In this document: positions 8,104-16,111 of the stretch, piece after piece
How positions within the stretch are numbered: the stretch's first letter is position 1
How the letters are laid out: every line of letters begins with the position of its first letter
NCBI GenBank assembly: GCA_036641395.1
Contig: JAVWEY010000004.1
Span: 1-64,000, forward strand
DNA from: JAVXTH01 sp036641395
Lineage (GTDB): Bacteria > Bacillota_I > Bacilli_A > Erysipelotrichales > Erysipelotrichaceae
Direction: 5' to 3'
Length of the DNA: 64,000 bases
Translations under genes and position numbers: made by a program
The notes under the pieces: model-generated
Told to the model about the DNA's origin: nothing
The model's input: only the letters and a program-made list of their open reading frames with translations
The model's database searches: none

Positions 8104-8160
8104 GTTAACTTTGATGTAAAAGCAACGAAAGGTAAGCGTTTTCATCAAGATTTCGTTAAC
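8104..8160. other. bipartite inverted repeat after murE
   Basis: GTTAAC (8104-8109) and TTGATG (8111-8116) are mirrored by CATCAA (8143-8148) and GTTAAC (8155-8160), directly next to the murE stop codon. A long stem-loop can form on either strand, but no T run follows it, so it is not a standard terminator. It may be an mRNA 3' end structure. Confidence 0.4.
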
Positions 8161-9621
8161 TTATAGGTCTTTTTCATCCATTCCAAGATAATATTTTCTT
8201 AAAATATGGCGTGCTGCAACATGATCACCAATCCAATCATCATGGCGAGCGGCTCGATCCATAAAGATTTCATCACCTTTTCCAAGGATTAATACCGTAT
8301 CTCCAACATTAGCTGATTCAATGGCTTGACGAATCGCATCATAACGATTTTCAATAAAGATATTGTTAGTATCTTTAATTCCATTACGAATTTCACTTGC
8401 AATTGTTGATGCTTCTTCATCTCGAGGATCTTCTTCCGTTAAGACAATTAAATCACAATATTTACTAGATATTTCCCCTAATACTGGTCTTTTTTTCATA
8501 TCCCGTTTACCGGCACAACCAAATACAGTAATAATTCTTCGGTTTTCTGAGGTAATACTATTAGCATATTCATAGATTTTCTCAAAGCCATCTGGAGTAT
8601 GTGCATAGTCAACAATTACTTCAAAAGGTTGACCTTCATCAATCCGTTCCATACGACCATCAATTTGTTCAATTTGATCTAAATAAGGAATAAGTTCTTC
8701 GATCTTTAAACCGCTTTCACATAATGCAGATATTGCTGCTAACAAGTTATATATATTATAAGTTGCTACTAAATTAGTATGAATCTCAAACTCTTTATTT
8801 TGTGCAATTAGCGTAAAAGTACTTCCTTTTGTCTGTAATTTTATATGATTTGCTTGATAATCAGCTTGATTACTAATTCCATAAGTTATTACTTTTGCTT
8901 TAGTAGCTGCTCTTAAACGATCATAATAAGGATCATCAATATTTAAGATTGCTTTGCCATCTTTTTTTATTAATTCAAATAGTTTACATTTAGCTTTAAA
9001 ATAATTTTCAATTGTTCCATGATAATCTAAATGTTCATAAGTTAAATTAGTAAAGACAGCGATATCAAAATCAACGCTATTAACTCTTCCCTGTTCAAGA
9101 CCATGAGAACTAACTTCTAAAGAAACAGCCTTCATACCAGCATTCACCATGTCACTTAATGTTTTGTGGATGAAAATTGCATTTGGTGTAGTATGCTCCG
9201 GTTGTAAATCAACATCACCATAACGAATTGCAATTGTTCCAATATAGCCACATGGATAAAAGTTATTACATACATCTCGAATAATATTTGTAGTAGTTGA
9301 TTTACCATTGGTTCCCGTAACTCCAAATACCGTCATTTTTTTACTTGGATGATCATAAAAAAGCGAAGCAACCCGATTCATCGTATTATTAACATTATTA
9401 ACTTTTATGTAAACAACATCATCGACCATTGTTTTAATATCTTTACTGTGAACAATGCAGCGTGCTCCCTTTTCAATTGCTTGATCGATATAGTTATGTC
9501 CATCGGTTGTCATTCCTTCTAAACAAAAATACATACATCCCTCACTTACTTCACGAGAATCCATCGTAAGTGCACTTATTTCTATTTTAGGTGCTTCATC
9601 AAATATTTTAGATAATAACAT
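8161..9621 (-). CDS. murE: UDP-N-acetylmuramoyl-tripeptide synthetase MurE
   Basis: Cytoplasmic Mur ligase of 486 aa that adds the third residue of the peptidoglycan stem peptide. It has the N-terminal UDP-binding domain, the ATP loop TGTNGKSTT (about 105-113), the central NLTYEHLDYHG segment with the carbamylated-Lys region further on, and the C-terminal GCAGKRD. The substrate-choice motif reads EEDPRDE; meso-DAP enzymes usually have DNPR and lysine enzymes DNPA or similar, so residue 3 cannot be predicted safely. The start overlaps the end of mtaB by 14 bp, RBS GGAGG. No other mur genes are nearby. Confidence 0.93.
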   Translation of the reverse strand: MLLSKIFDEAPKIEISALTMDSREVSEGCMYFCLEGMTTDGHNYIDQAIEKGARCIVHSKDIKTMVDDVVYIKVNNVNNTMNRVASLFYDHPSKKMTVFGVTGTNGKSTTTNIIRDVCNNFYPCGYIGTIAIRYGDVDLQPEHTTPNAIFIHKTLSDMVNAGMKAVSLEVSSHGLEQGRVNSVDFDIAVFTNLTYEHLDYHGTIENYFKAKCKLFELIKKDGKAILNIDDPYYDRLRAATKAKVITYGISNQADYQANHIKLQTKGSTFTLIAQNKEFEIHTNLVATYNIYNLLAAISALCESGLKIEELIPYLDQIEQIDGRMERIDEGQPFEVIVDYAHTPDGFEKIYEYANSITSENRRIITVFGCAGKRDMKKRPVLGEISSKYCDLIVLTEEDPRDEEASTIASEIRNGIKDTNNIFIENRYDAIRQAIESANVGDTVLILGKGDEIFMDRAARHDDWIGDHVAARHILRKYYLGMDEKDL

Positions 9622-10918
9622 TTTGTACCTCCACTAATTCACCAATCAAATAATCTTCCTTTAAATCTGTAATATGTACAAGACTCATTTTATGTAGATG
9701 TTCTTCATCTTTTATTTTTACTTCAACATATTCACTACTATGACCAATTAAATATCCATTACTTGCTTTTTCAAATAACACTTCTAAATTTTCACCAATA
9801 AATTGTCTTTTATACAAAGTATATAATTCTTTACTAAGTTTTATTAAAACATTGGCACGTTGTTTCTTTACTTTATTCTCTAAATGACCACTCATCTGTG
9901 CAGCAGCACTATGATCTCTTTTTGAATAAGGAAATACATGAAGAAAAGAGAAATTAAGTTGTTTGATATTAATTATTGTTTCATTAAAATCTTCTTCACT
10001 TTCCCCTGGAAAACCAACAATAACATCACTGCTAATTGAAATATTATCGCCTAATTGATTACGTATTTCATCAATCCTTGTTTTAAATTCATTCATTAAA
10101 TAAGGCCGATTCATTCGCTTTAGCGTTTTATCACATGCACTTTGAATTGGAATATGTAAGTGACGAGCAATTTTTGGGTTATCTTTCATTAAATCAATCA
10201 ATTCATCACTAATTTCATTCATTTCAATCGATGAAATCCGGATTCTCTTTAATCCTTTAATAGGTAACATTGCTTTTAATAACATTGTAAGATTACAATT
10301 AATATCATGTCCATAACGACCTGTATGAATTCCTGCTAATACAATTTCTTGATGACCACTAGCACATAGATCACTTGCAATTTTTATCGCATCAGCCATT
10401 GGTAAAGAGCGTTCTCTGCCTCTTGCATAAGGGATAATACAATAAGAACAAAATTGATTACAACCATCCTGCACCTTTAAAAAGGCTCTGGTGTGATCAT
10501 AAAAGTGTGAAATTGGTAATGCTTCAAATACTTTAACATTCTCAATTTTATTTACTACATTATATTTTTGATGATTTTGTAGAGCTTTTTTTATTAAAGA
10601 TGGTAATTGATGCTTTTGATCTGAACCAATTGCAATATCAATTCCCTCTTTTTCAATTAAAGTTTTCGACTCCATTTGCACATAACATCCAACAACAACA
10701 ATGATTGCATCTGGATTATTTAACTTAGCTTGATGGATTTTTTGCCGACTTTTAGCTGATGCCGTGTTAGTTACCGCGCATGTATTGATAATATAAACAT
10801 CAGCCTTAGCATTAGGTTCCACACACTCATAACCTAAATCAAGTAACCCTTGTTCATAGCCAATGGATTCATAAGAATTAACTTTGCACCCTAAAGTATG
10901 TATTGCGAACGTAGTCAT
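9608..10918 (-). CDS. mtaB: tRNA t6A37 methylthiotransferase MtaB
   Basis: Radical-SAM enzyme of 436 aa that converts t6A37 of tRNA to ms2t6A. The N-terminal UPF0004 domain carries cluster cysteines in TLGCKVNSYES, NTCAVTN and VVGCYVQ. The radical-SAM domain has CNQFCSYCIIPYARGRERS (CxxxCxxC), and a C-terminal TRAM-like domain follows. The GCKVN form separates it from MiaB and RimO. It lies upstream of murE with a 14-bp overlap. Confidence 0.92.
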   Translation of the reverse strand: MTTFAIHTLGCKVNSYESIGYEQGLLDLGYECVEPNAKADVYIINTCAVTNTASAKSRQKIHQAKLNNPDAIIVVVGCYVQMESKTLIEKEGIDIAIGSDQKHQLPSLIKKALQNHQKYNVVNKIENVKVFEALPISHFYDHTRAFLKVQDGCNQFCSYCIIPYARGRERSLPMADAIKIASDLCASGHQEIVLAGIHTGRYGHDINCNLTMLLKAMLPIKGLKRIRISSIEMNEISDELIDLMKDNPKIARHLHIPIQSACDKTLKRMNRPYLMNEFKTRIDEIRNQLGDNISISSDVIVGFPGESEEDFNETIINIKQLNFSFLHVFPYSKRDHSAAAQMSGHLENKVKKQRANVLIKLSKELYTLYKRQFIGENLEVLFEKASNGYLIGHSSEYVEVKIKDEEHLHKMSLVHITDLKEDYLIGELVEVQNVII

Positions 10919-10986
10919 GGACCCACTCCTCTTTTATCGAATATTATACATTTCTTTCTTAAAGAAAACAACCTAAGTAGTTTTCT

Positions 10987-11757
10987 CTATGAAGCTTTTT
11001 TAATTAATTTATGTTGATATTTCTTTAATTTCTTTGATACTTTCTCATCAACAAACATTTCTTGAATTAAATAGTCAATTAATTCAATCTCCAAATTTTC
11101 ATGATAGAGTTCTACAATTTTAATCAATTGAACGTGAGATGCATCATCCTTATCAGGATTTAAACAAAACATTTCTTTATATTGATCATTTTCTAAACAA
11201 TAAAGACGATTCAATTCCCTTGCATATACCCATGTTGTATCTTCTATTTCTTTAATAAATTCAAGTGATGTAAATTTGCTTTCATATAACGCTTTTCCAT
11301 AACGTGGAATTTTTATATACGCTTTAAATTCATTACGAATCTTCCCATATTGTTTTAAATCAAAAAGAACCATTTCATCTAAATATAATCGATTCATTTT
11401 TTCATCGAAAATAGGTAAATAAATACATTGATCTTGATATAAAAACATTGGTAGTGATGCCCGCATACCATCAATATCAACATTCATCTGGTGTTTTCTT
11501 TCTTTATAATCTAAATCATACCAATAATCGTGCATACTAACATAGGTTTTAAGAAAACATTCTTCGAATGCGATCTTATTACATAAGGAATGATATAATA
11601 TTTCATTCTTAAAACAATCAAACTCATTTCCATCATATAAAGTTAAATGATACTTTTCATTTAATACTTTCAATTCTTTATATAAAGTTTGATAAGTTAG
11701 ACTCTTTTCATATTTTAAATTATAATATTTATTACATAATTTAAGTATTTTTTCCAT
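10987..11757 (-). CDS. unknown protein, 256 aa
   Basis: I do not recognise this protein. It has no signal peptide or membrane helix. It is rich in Tyr, Lys and Glu, mixes helices and strands, contains a LPMFLYQDQCIYLPIFDEKM segment that looks like two beta strands, and ends in a basic tail (KKLKKYQHKLIKKAS). The ribosome site AAGGAG lies nine bases before the ATG, and codon use resembles its neighbours, so it is a real gene. It sits alone between mtaB and rluB on the same strand with about 70-85 bp on each side. Confidence 0.75.
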   Translation of the reverse strand: MEKILKLCNKYYNLKYEKSLTYQTLYKELKVLNEKYHLTLYDGNEFDCFKNEILYHSLCNKIAFEECFLKTYVSMHDYWYDLDYKERKHQMNVDIDGMRASLPMFLYQDQCIYLPIFDEKMNRLYLDEMVLFDLKQYGKIRNEFKAYIKIPRYGKALYESKFTSLEFIKEIEDTTWVYARELNRLYCLENDQYKEMFCLNPDKDDASHVQLIKIVELYHENLEIELIDYLIQEMFVDEKVSKKLKKYQHKLIKKAS

Positions 11758-11841
11758 TCAATAAATCTCCTTATCTTCAAAGAATTAACATATTGTATTT
11801 TACTCTATTTTGGCTCATAACACAAATTAAAAAAGTCGGAA

Positions 11842-12579
11842 TTAACCGACTATATCTTTTCCTTCATCTGCTAGTAAGCGGAGTTTTTTTATTTCAATTG
11901 GTTTTAAACGACGATAATCTCCTTGTGACATATTATCAACACGTAAGAAACCAAGTTGTTTACGATGCAATCTTCTAACTTCAAAACCTAAAGCTTCCAT
12001 CATTCTTTTAATTTGACGATTGCGACCTTCATAAATTGTTAAATCAAATGACATTTGATTCTTTACATTATCTTTTTCAGTCATTTTAAACTTTGCTGGT
12101 AAAGTTTTAATACCATCATCTAATACAATTCCATTCTTTATCTTTTTAATATCTTCACCACTTAAAATACCATTAATCGTTAAGTTATATAACTTTGGTA
12201 TATGATAGCGAGGATGAATGATTTTATTAGCGAAATCCCCATCATTTGTTAAAATTAAAACTCCACTTGTATCATAATCCAAACGTCCAACACTATAAAT
12301 TCTTTCTTCCCCATGAATTAAAGAGACAACCGTGGGACGATCAAAATCATCTTCATTGGTACATAATGTTTTTTTAGGTTTATTCATAACATAATAAACT
12401 TTATCTTCTTTTAAAATTGCTTTACCATCTACACTAATCGCATCGTTTTTCTTAACTTTATAGCCTAATTGATCCATGACTTCGCCATTGATACAAACTC
12501 TACCTTCACTTATCATTTCTTCCGCTTTACGTCTTGATGCGATGCCTGCAGCAGCAATCACTTTTTGTAATCGTTCCAT
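11842..12579 (-). CDS. rluB: 23S rRNA pseudouridine synthase RluB family
   Basis: RsuA/RluB-type enzyme that isomerises uridine in 23S rRNA, about 245 aa. The N-terminal S4 domain is MERLQKVIAAAGIASRRKAE. The catalytic Asp is in GRLDYDTSGVLILTNDG and the C-terminal motif is EGRNRQIKRMMEALG. The start is ATG 12579 because GAAAGGA lies eight bases before it; the longer frame to 12618 has none. It is the last gene of the scpA-scpB-dacB-spmA-spmB-rluB series, the same order as in B. subtilis. Confidence 0.93.
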   Translation of the reverse strand: MERLQKVIAAAGIASRRKAEEMISEGRVCINGEVMDQLGYKVKKNDAISVDGKAILKEDKVYYVMNKPKKTLCTNEDDFDRPTVVSLIHGEERIYSVGRLDYDTSGVLILTNDGDFANKIIHPRYHIPKLYNLTINGILSGEDIKKIKNGIVLDDGIKTLPAKFKMTEKDNVKNQMSFDLTIYEGRNRQIKRMMEALGFEVRRLHRKQLGFLRVDNMSQGDYRRLKPIEIKKLRLLADEGKDIVG

Positions 12580-12635
12580 CGTGCACATCCTTTCAACAAT
12601 GGTATTGTACACTATCAACAGATAAATGAAAAGAG

Positions 12636-13169
12636 TTAAGAAAGAAATAAAAGCGATAGTAAGATTGCTACTGAAATACCAGCAACATCCGCAAGTAAAC
12701 CAATGACAAGCGAACTTTTTATTTTATGAATCTTTACACTAGAAAAATATAAAGTAATAACATAAACCGTCGTATCCGTTGAGCCTTGAATTACCGATGC
12801 CATAAGTCCTGCAATGGAATCAACGCCACATGTTTTAAAGATATCAACAAGGATTGCTAAAGAAGCACTACCGGAAATAGGACGAAAGATAACCATTGGC
12901 CAAATCTCACTTGGAATATCAGCTAAAAAGTAGTTCATATATTCACTTAACAAATGAAGTAAACCACTTTCTCTTAATAATGAAATAGCAAACATCATCG
13001 CTAGCATTGCTGGATAAATGCTACTAAATAAAGATAAACCTTCTTTAACCCCCTCAATAAAACTATGATAAGCATTTATTCTTTTTATTAATGCGATTAA
13101 AACAATTAATAATATTAAAAGTGGTAAGAGATACTTAGCGATGTCTTTTATGATTCCACCACCGATCAA
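12636..13169 (-). CDS. spmB: spore maturation protein SpmB
   Basis: Integral membrane protein of the nucleoside-recognition (Gate) family, needed with SpmA for full dehydration of the spore core. Segments typical of SpmB are ESFVEGAKEG-like (HSFIEGVKEGLSLF), FRPISGSASLA and QGSTDTTVYVITLYF. The start is uncertain: homology begins near IIKDIAKYLLP. The TTG at 13169 gives 177 aa, close to the 178 aa of the B. subtilis protein, but neither it nor the ATG at 13214 has a clear ribosome site. It overlaps the end of spmA, so coupling is likely. Confidence 0.88.
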   Translation of the reverse strand: MIGGGIIKDIAKYLLPLLILLIVLIALIKRINAYHSFIEGVKEGLSLFSSIYPAMLAMMFAISLLRESGLLHLLSEYMNYFLADIPSEIWPMVIFRPISGSASLAILVDIFKTCGVDSIAGLMASVIQGSTDTTVYVITLYFSSVKIHKIKSSLVIGLLADVAGISVAILLSLLFLS

Positions 13170-13713
13170 TTGAAATACCAACAAAAGATGCAATACATGT
13201 TGAAATAATCGCATAAGGCATAAAACTTATCGGAATCAGCGAATGAAAACTAGAACGCATTGCAATGATTGTCGTCGGTAATAAAGTAACACCTGCGGTA
13301 TTCAATACTAGAAAAGTTACCATTGATCTTGTTGCTGTATGTTTTTCTTGATTATGTTTTTGCATCCCTTTCATCGCCTTTAATCCAGTTGGCGTTGCAG
13401 CAGAACCTAAGCCAAACATATTTGCTGTAATATTAGCTGCAATAAAACCTAATGTTTCTTTATCTTCTTTAATATCAGGAAATAACCATTTTAAAAAAGG
13501 TGCTAATAAAGATTGAAGATGATCTAATAAACTAGCATCTTTCGCAATCCTTAAAATTCCATTCCAAAAACATGTAATACATATTAATGGTAATACAAAA
13601 GTAAATGTTTCATTACCAATTTCTAATATTACATCATTAATTACATCAACTTTTCCGCAAATCAAAGCATAAATAATCGATATCGCAATCATTAATAACC
13701 ATAAGATACTCAT
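13135..13713 (-). CDS. spmA: spore maturation protein SpmA
   Basis: Membrane protein of about 192 aa, the partner of SpmB. Recognisable parts are MFGLGSAATPTGLKAM and FLVLNTAGVTLLPTTIIAMR, with four to five hydrophobic helices. The ATG at 13713 overlaps the dacB stop (ATGA), which fixes the start; the open frame six codons further out begins with TTG. In spore formers dacB-spmA-spmB is one mother-cell operon controlling cortex structure and core water. Confidence 0.9.
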   Translation of the reverse strand: MSILWLLMIAISIIYALICGKVDVINDVILEIGNETFTFVLPLICITCFWNGILRIAKDASLLDHLQSLLAPFLKWLFPDIKEDKETLGFIAANITANMFGLGSAATPTGLKAMKGMQKHNQEKHTATRSMVTFLVLNTAGVTLLPTTIIAMRSSFHSLIPISFMPYAIISTCIASFVGISIDRWWNHKRHR

Positions 13714-14702
13714 GGTATTAAACGCTCCCAAATCGTTTGTTTTAACTTTTTCGCACTAAAATTATATAACTGTACTTGTTTATTTTTATTTACTTCTAAT
13801 GTAAATTGATCATGATTGATATGAGTATAAATTCTTAATTGATCGCTATTATCTTTTTTTACTACACTTTTTATATCTTTATTAATCTTTATCTGATAAT
13901 GATTTGATTGATAATTTCCTTTATTTAAAATAGTAACTTGTTTATAATCTTTAAACAATTGCTGATAAGTTTGTTTATGAAAATCAAAATCATTATCTCT
14001 TTTTAAGGTTACAATAATAAAAGATAAACCATCTTTTATCGCACTTGTAACTAGTGTTCTACCGGCTTTTTTAGTATAACCACATTTCCCTCCGTTGGTA
14101 AACGGAAAATCAAATAATAAACGATTTTTATTCTTCCAAATACGATCTCCCTTACGATAATATTTTGAACCAGTGATGCTTTGAAAGGTCTTATTCTTCA
14201 TCGCATATATCATTAAAATAGCCATATCATAAGCCGTTGAAAGATTACCCTTCATCAAATCATCTACGCCACTTGGATTATTAAAGGCTGTATTTAACAT
14301 TCCGATTTCCTTTGCTTTTTCATTCATTAACTTCACAAATGTTTTTTCACTTCCACTAATATGATAAGCAATTTCAATTGCTGCATCATTTCCACTGCGT
14401 AACATTAACCCATATAATAATGTTTCTAAATTCACTTTTTGATTCACCTTTAAGTAAATACTACTACCATATGCCTTTTTAATATGTTTCGATACCTTCC
14501 ACTCTTCTTGAAGTAAACCATGTTCGATCGCAAGGATTGCTGTCATTATTTTCGAAGTCGATGCAACACTCTTTTGTTGATGTTCGTTTTTAGCAGCAAT
14601 TATACTTTGATCTACCGGTGATACAACACAATAAATATCATCTTCCTGATTTTTTAATGGAATCGATGAAAAGCATAACAAAAAACATAACAAAACTTTC
14701 AT
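13710..14702 (-). CDS. dacB: D-alanyl-D-alanine carboxypeptidase (DacB/DacF type)
   Basis: Penicillin-binding protein of the S11 family that trims pentapeptide stems; by position it is the sporulation cortex enzyme. A signal peptide of about 20 residues is followed by the catalytic STSK tetrad (SxxK, about residue 49), SGNDA (SxN, about 106) and the third box. That box reads GGKCGYTKKAGRT: the usual KTG is KCG, read directly in the DNA as AAA-TGT-GGT. A C-terminal PBP5_C-like domain follows without an obvious membrane anchor helix. RBS AGGTGA. 330 aa, a normal length. Confidence 0.9.
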   Translation of the reverse strand: MKVLLCFLLCFSSIPLKNQEDDIYCVVSPVDQSIIAAKNEHQQKSVASTSKIMTAILAIEHGLLQEEWKVSKHIKKAYGSSIYLKVNQKVNLETLLYGLMLRSGNDAAIEIAYHISGSEKTFVKLMNEKAKEIGMLNTAFNNPSGVDDLMKGNLSTAYDMAILMIYAMKNKTFQSITGSKYYRKGDRIWKNKNRLLFDFPFTNGGKCGYTKKAGRTLVTSAIKDGLSFIIVTLKRDNDFDFHKQTYQQLFKDYKQVTILNKGNYQSNHYQIKINKDIKSVVKKDNSDQLRIYTHINHDQFTLEVNKNKQVQLYNFSAKKLKQTIWERLIP

Positions 14703-14736
14703 TTTATCACCTATTGTATTCTATGATGTAATGAAC

Positions 14737-14766
14737 AAAAAAAAGACTTCTCTTACAAGAAATCTT
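14737..14766 (-). terminator. terminator after scpB
   Basis: A stem AAGACTTC (14743-14750) with GAAATCTT (14759-14766; one G-T pair) is followed by eight T on the minus strand. It begins at the scpB stop codon and separates scpAB from dacB. Confidence 0.75.
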
Positions 14767-15308
14767 TATCCTTCAAATAGTTCTTCTTCACGTTCTTCTT
14801 TATAATCAGGTAAATCAGGTAATTCTTTTAAACTTTCTAATTTAAATGCATCCATAAATTCATCGGTAATTTCATATAAAAATGGTTTACCTGGCGTATC
14901 CGTTCTTCCACATTCTTTGATTAAGGATCGAGCAAGTAACTTACGTATCATCATATCACAACCAACACCACGTATCTCTTCAATCTCAATGCGGGTAATC
15001 GGTTGTTTATAAGCAATAATTGCTAAAGTTTCTAATGCTGCTTGAGATAAAGTAGAAATATGATTACTAGCAAATAATTTTTCTGCAAAAGGGTGAATGC
15101 ATTCTTTTGAAACAAATTTATAAATACCACCAAAGCGAACCAATTCAATTCCTCGCTCCTCTTTAAGATATTCATCATTTAATTGATTTAAACTTGATTC
15201 AATTTCATCTTTACTGACTTCTAACGTATTTTGTAGTTGATCGATAGTTAACCCTTCATCTCCACTTAAAAATAGTAAACCTTCAATAATTGTATTTGTA
15301 TTAGGCAT
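14766..15308 (-). CDS. scpB: segregation and condensation protein ScpB
   Basis: Winged-helix subunit (about 180 aa) of the SMC-ScpAB condensin. Typical parts are IEGLLFLSGDEGLT near the start, LSQAALETLAIIAYKQPITR (central signature), IRGVGCDMMIRKLLARSLI and GRTDTPGKPFLYEIT. The start at ATG 15308 lies inside the end of scpA with GAGGTGA eight bases before it. The tail is rich in Glu. The SMC partner is encoded at 47821-50754. Confidence 0.95.
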   Translation of the reverse strand: MPNTNTIIEGLLFLSGDEGLTIDQLQNTLEVSKDEIESSLNQLNDEYLKEERGIELVRFGGIYKFVSKECIHPFAEKLFASNHISTLSQAALETLAIIAYKQPITRIEIEEIRGVGCDMMIRKLLARSLIKECGRTDTPGKPFLYEITDEFMDAFKLESLKELPDLPDYKEEREEELFEG

Positions 15309-16038
15309 AAGCCACTTCACCTCTTATAATCCAAATAATATCTTCCTCATCAATTGTATAGGTAATCTCTTGATGTTTAATTAAATCTAATATCGATAAA
15401 AATGTAACAATAACCATATGTAAATCAACACAATCTTCACATAACTGTTCAAAACTCATCTTACCAACCCAGTCTTTAAGTTTATGTTTAATTTGAACAA
15501 CTCGCTCATCTAAAGATAATTCTTTAATTGTCATTCTTGTTTCAAATGGTTTTAATAACGCTTGTCTTCTAATTACTTTATTCATTGCCTTTATTAAATC
15601 GTATGGATTCCCTTTTAAATCTTCTTCTACTACATTTTTAACCCACTTACTTGTTTCTTCACTTAACGGTTTTCCCATCAATAATTGTCTTTGTTCAAAA
15701 CTTTCTTTAAATTCTTGCGTAACTTCTTTAAATCTTTGATATTCTAATAAGCGTTTTACTAGTTTATCGCGTTGATCTTCTTCATAATTCTCTTCAATTT
15801 TAACTTCTTCTCTTGGTAATAGTTTCTTACTCTTATATTCAATTAAACCGGCAAGTTCACTTAGATACTCACTAGCAACTTCTAAGTGCATCGATTCCAT
15901 TGTATTGATATAAGTTAAATATTGATCCGTTAACGTATTCATATCTAAATCAAATAAATCCAATTTATTTTCTTTGATCAAATGAAGCATTAGATCAAGT
16001 GGCCCAACAAATTGATCAATCGTGATCTTAAATGCCAT
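15301..16038 (-). CDS. scpA: segregation and condensation protein ScpA
   Basis: Kleisin subunit, about 245 aa, that bridges the two SMC heads. It starts FKITIDQFVGPLDLMLHLIKE, the diagnostic ScpA N-terminus, and has YLSELAGLIEYKSKKLLPR in the first helical domain. The C-terminal winged helix includes VTFLSILDLIKHQEI. RBS AGAGGTGA before ATG 16038. It overlaps scpB by 8 bp. Confidence 0.95.
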   Translation of the reverse strand: MAFKITIDQFVGPLDLMLHLIKENKLDLFDLDMNTLTDQYLTYINTMESMHLEVASEYLSELAGLIEYKSKKLLPREEVKIEENYEEDQRDKLVKRLLEYQRFKEVTQEFKESFEQRQLLMGKPLSEETSKWVKNVVEEDLKGNPYDLIKAMNKVIRRQALLKPFETRMTIKELSLDERVVQIKHKLKDWVGKMSFEQLCEDCVDLHMVIVTFLSILDLIKHQEITYTIDEEDIIWIIRGEVAYA

Positions 16039-16111
16039 CAAATCACCTCTGTTGTATATTATACCAAAATTAACAATATATGAAAACCTTTAGTTTCTAT
16101 TGATTAATAAC

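Noticed and set aside
8104..8160. Inverted repeat after murE as an intrinsic terminator
   Set aside because: No T run follows on the minus strand; kept only as a structural feature.
9226..9240. CATAACGAA half-site inside murE (also near 18366 and 60048)
   Set aside because: Only one arm of the inverted repeat and inside coding sequence; expected by chance in AT-rich DNA.
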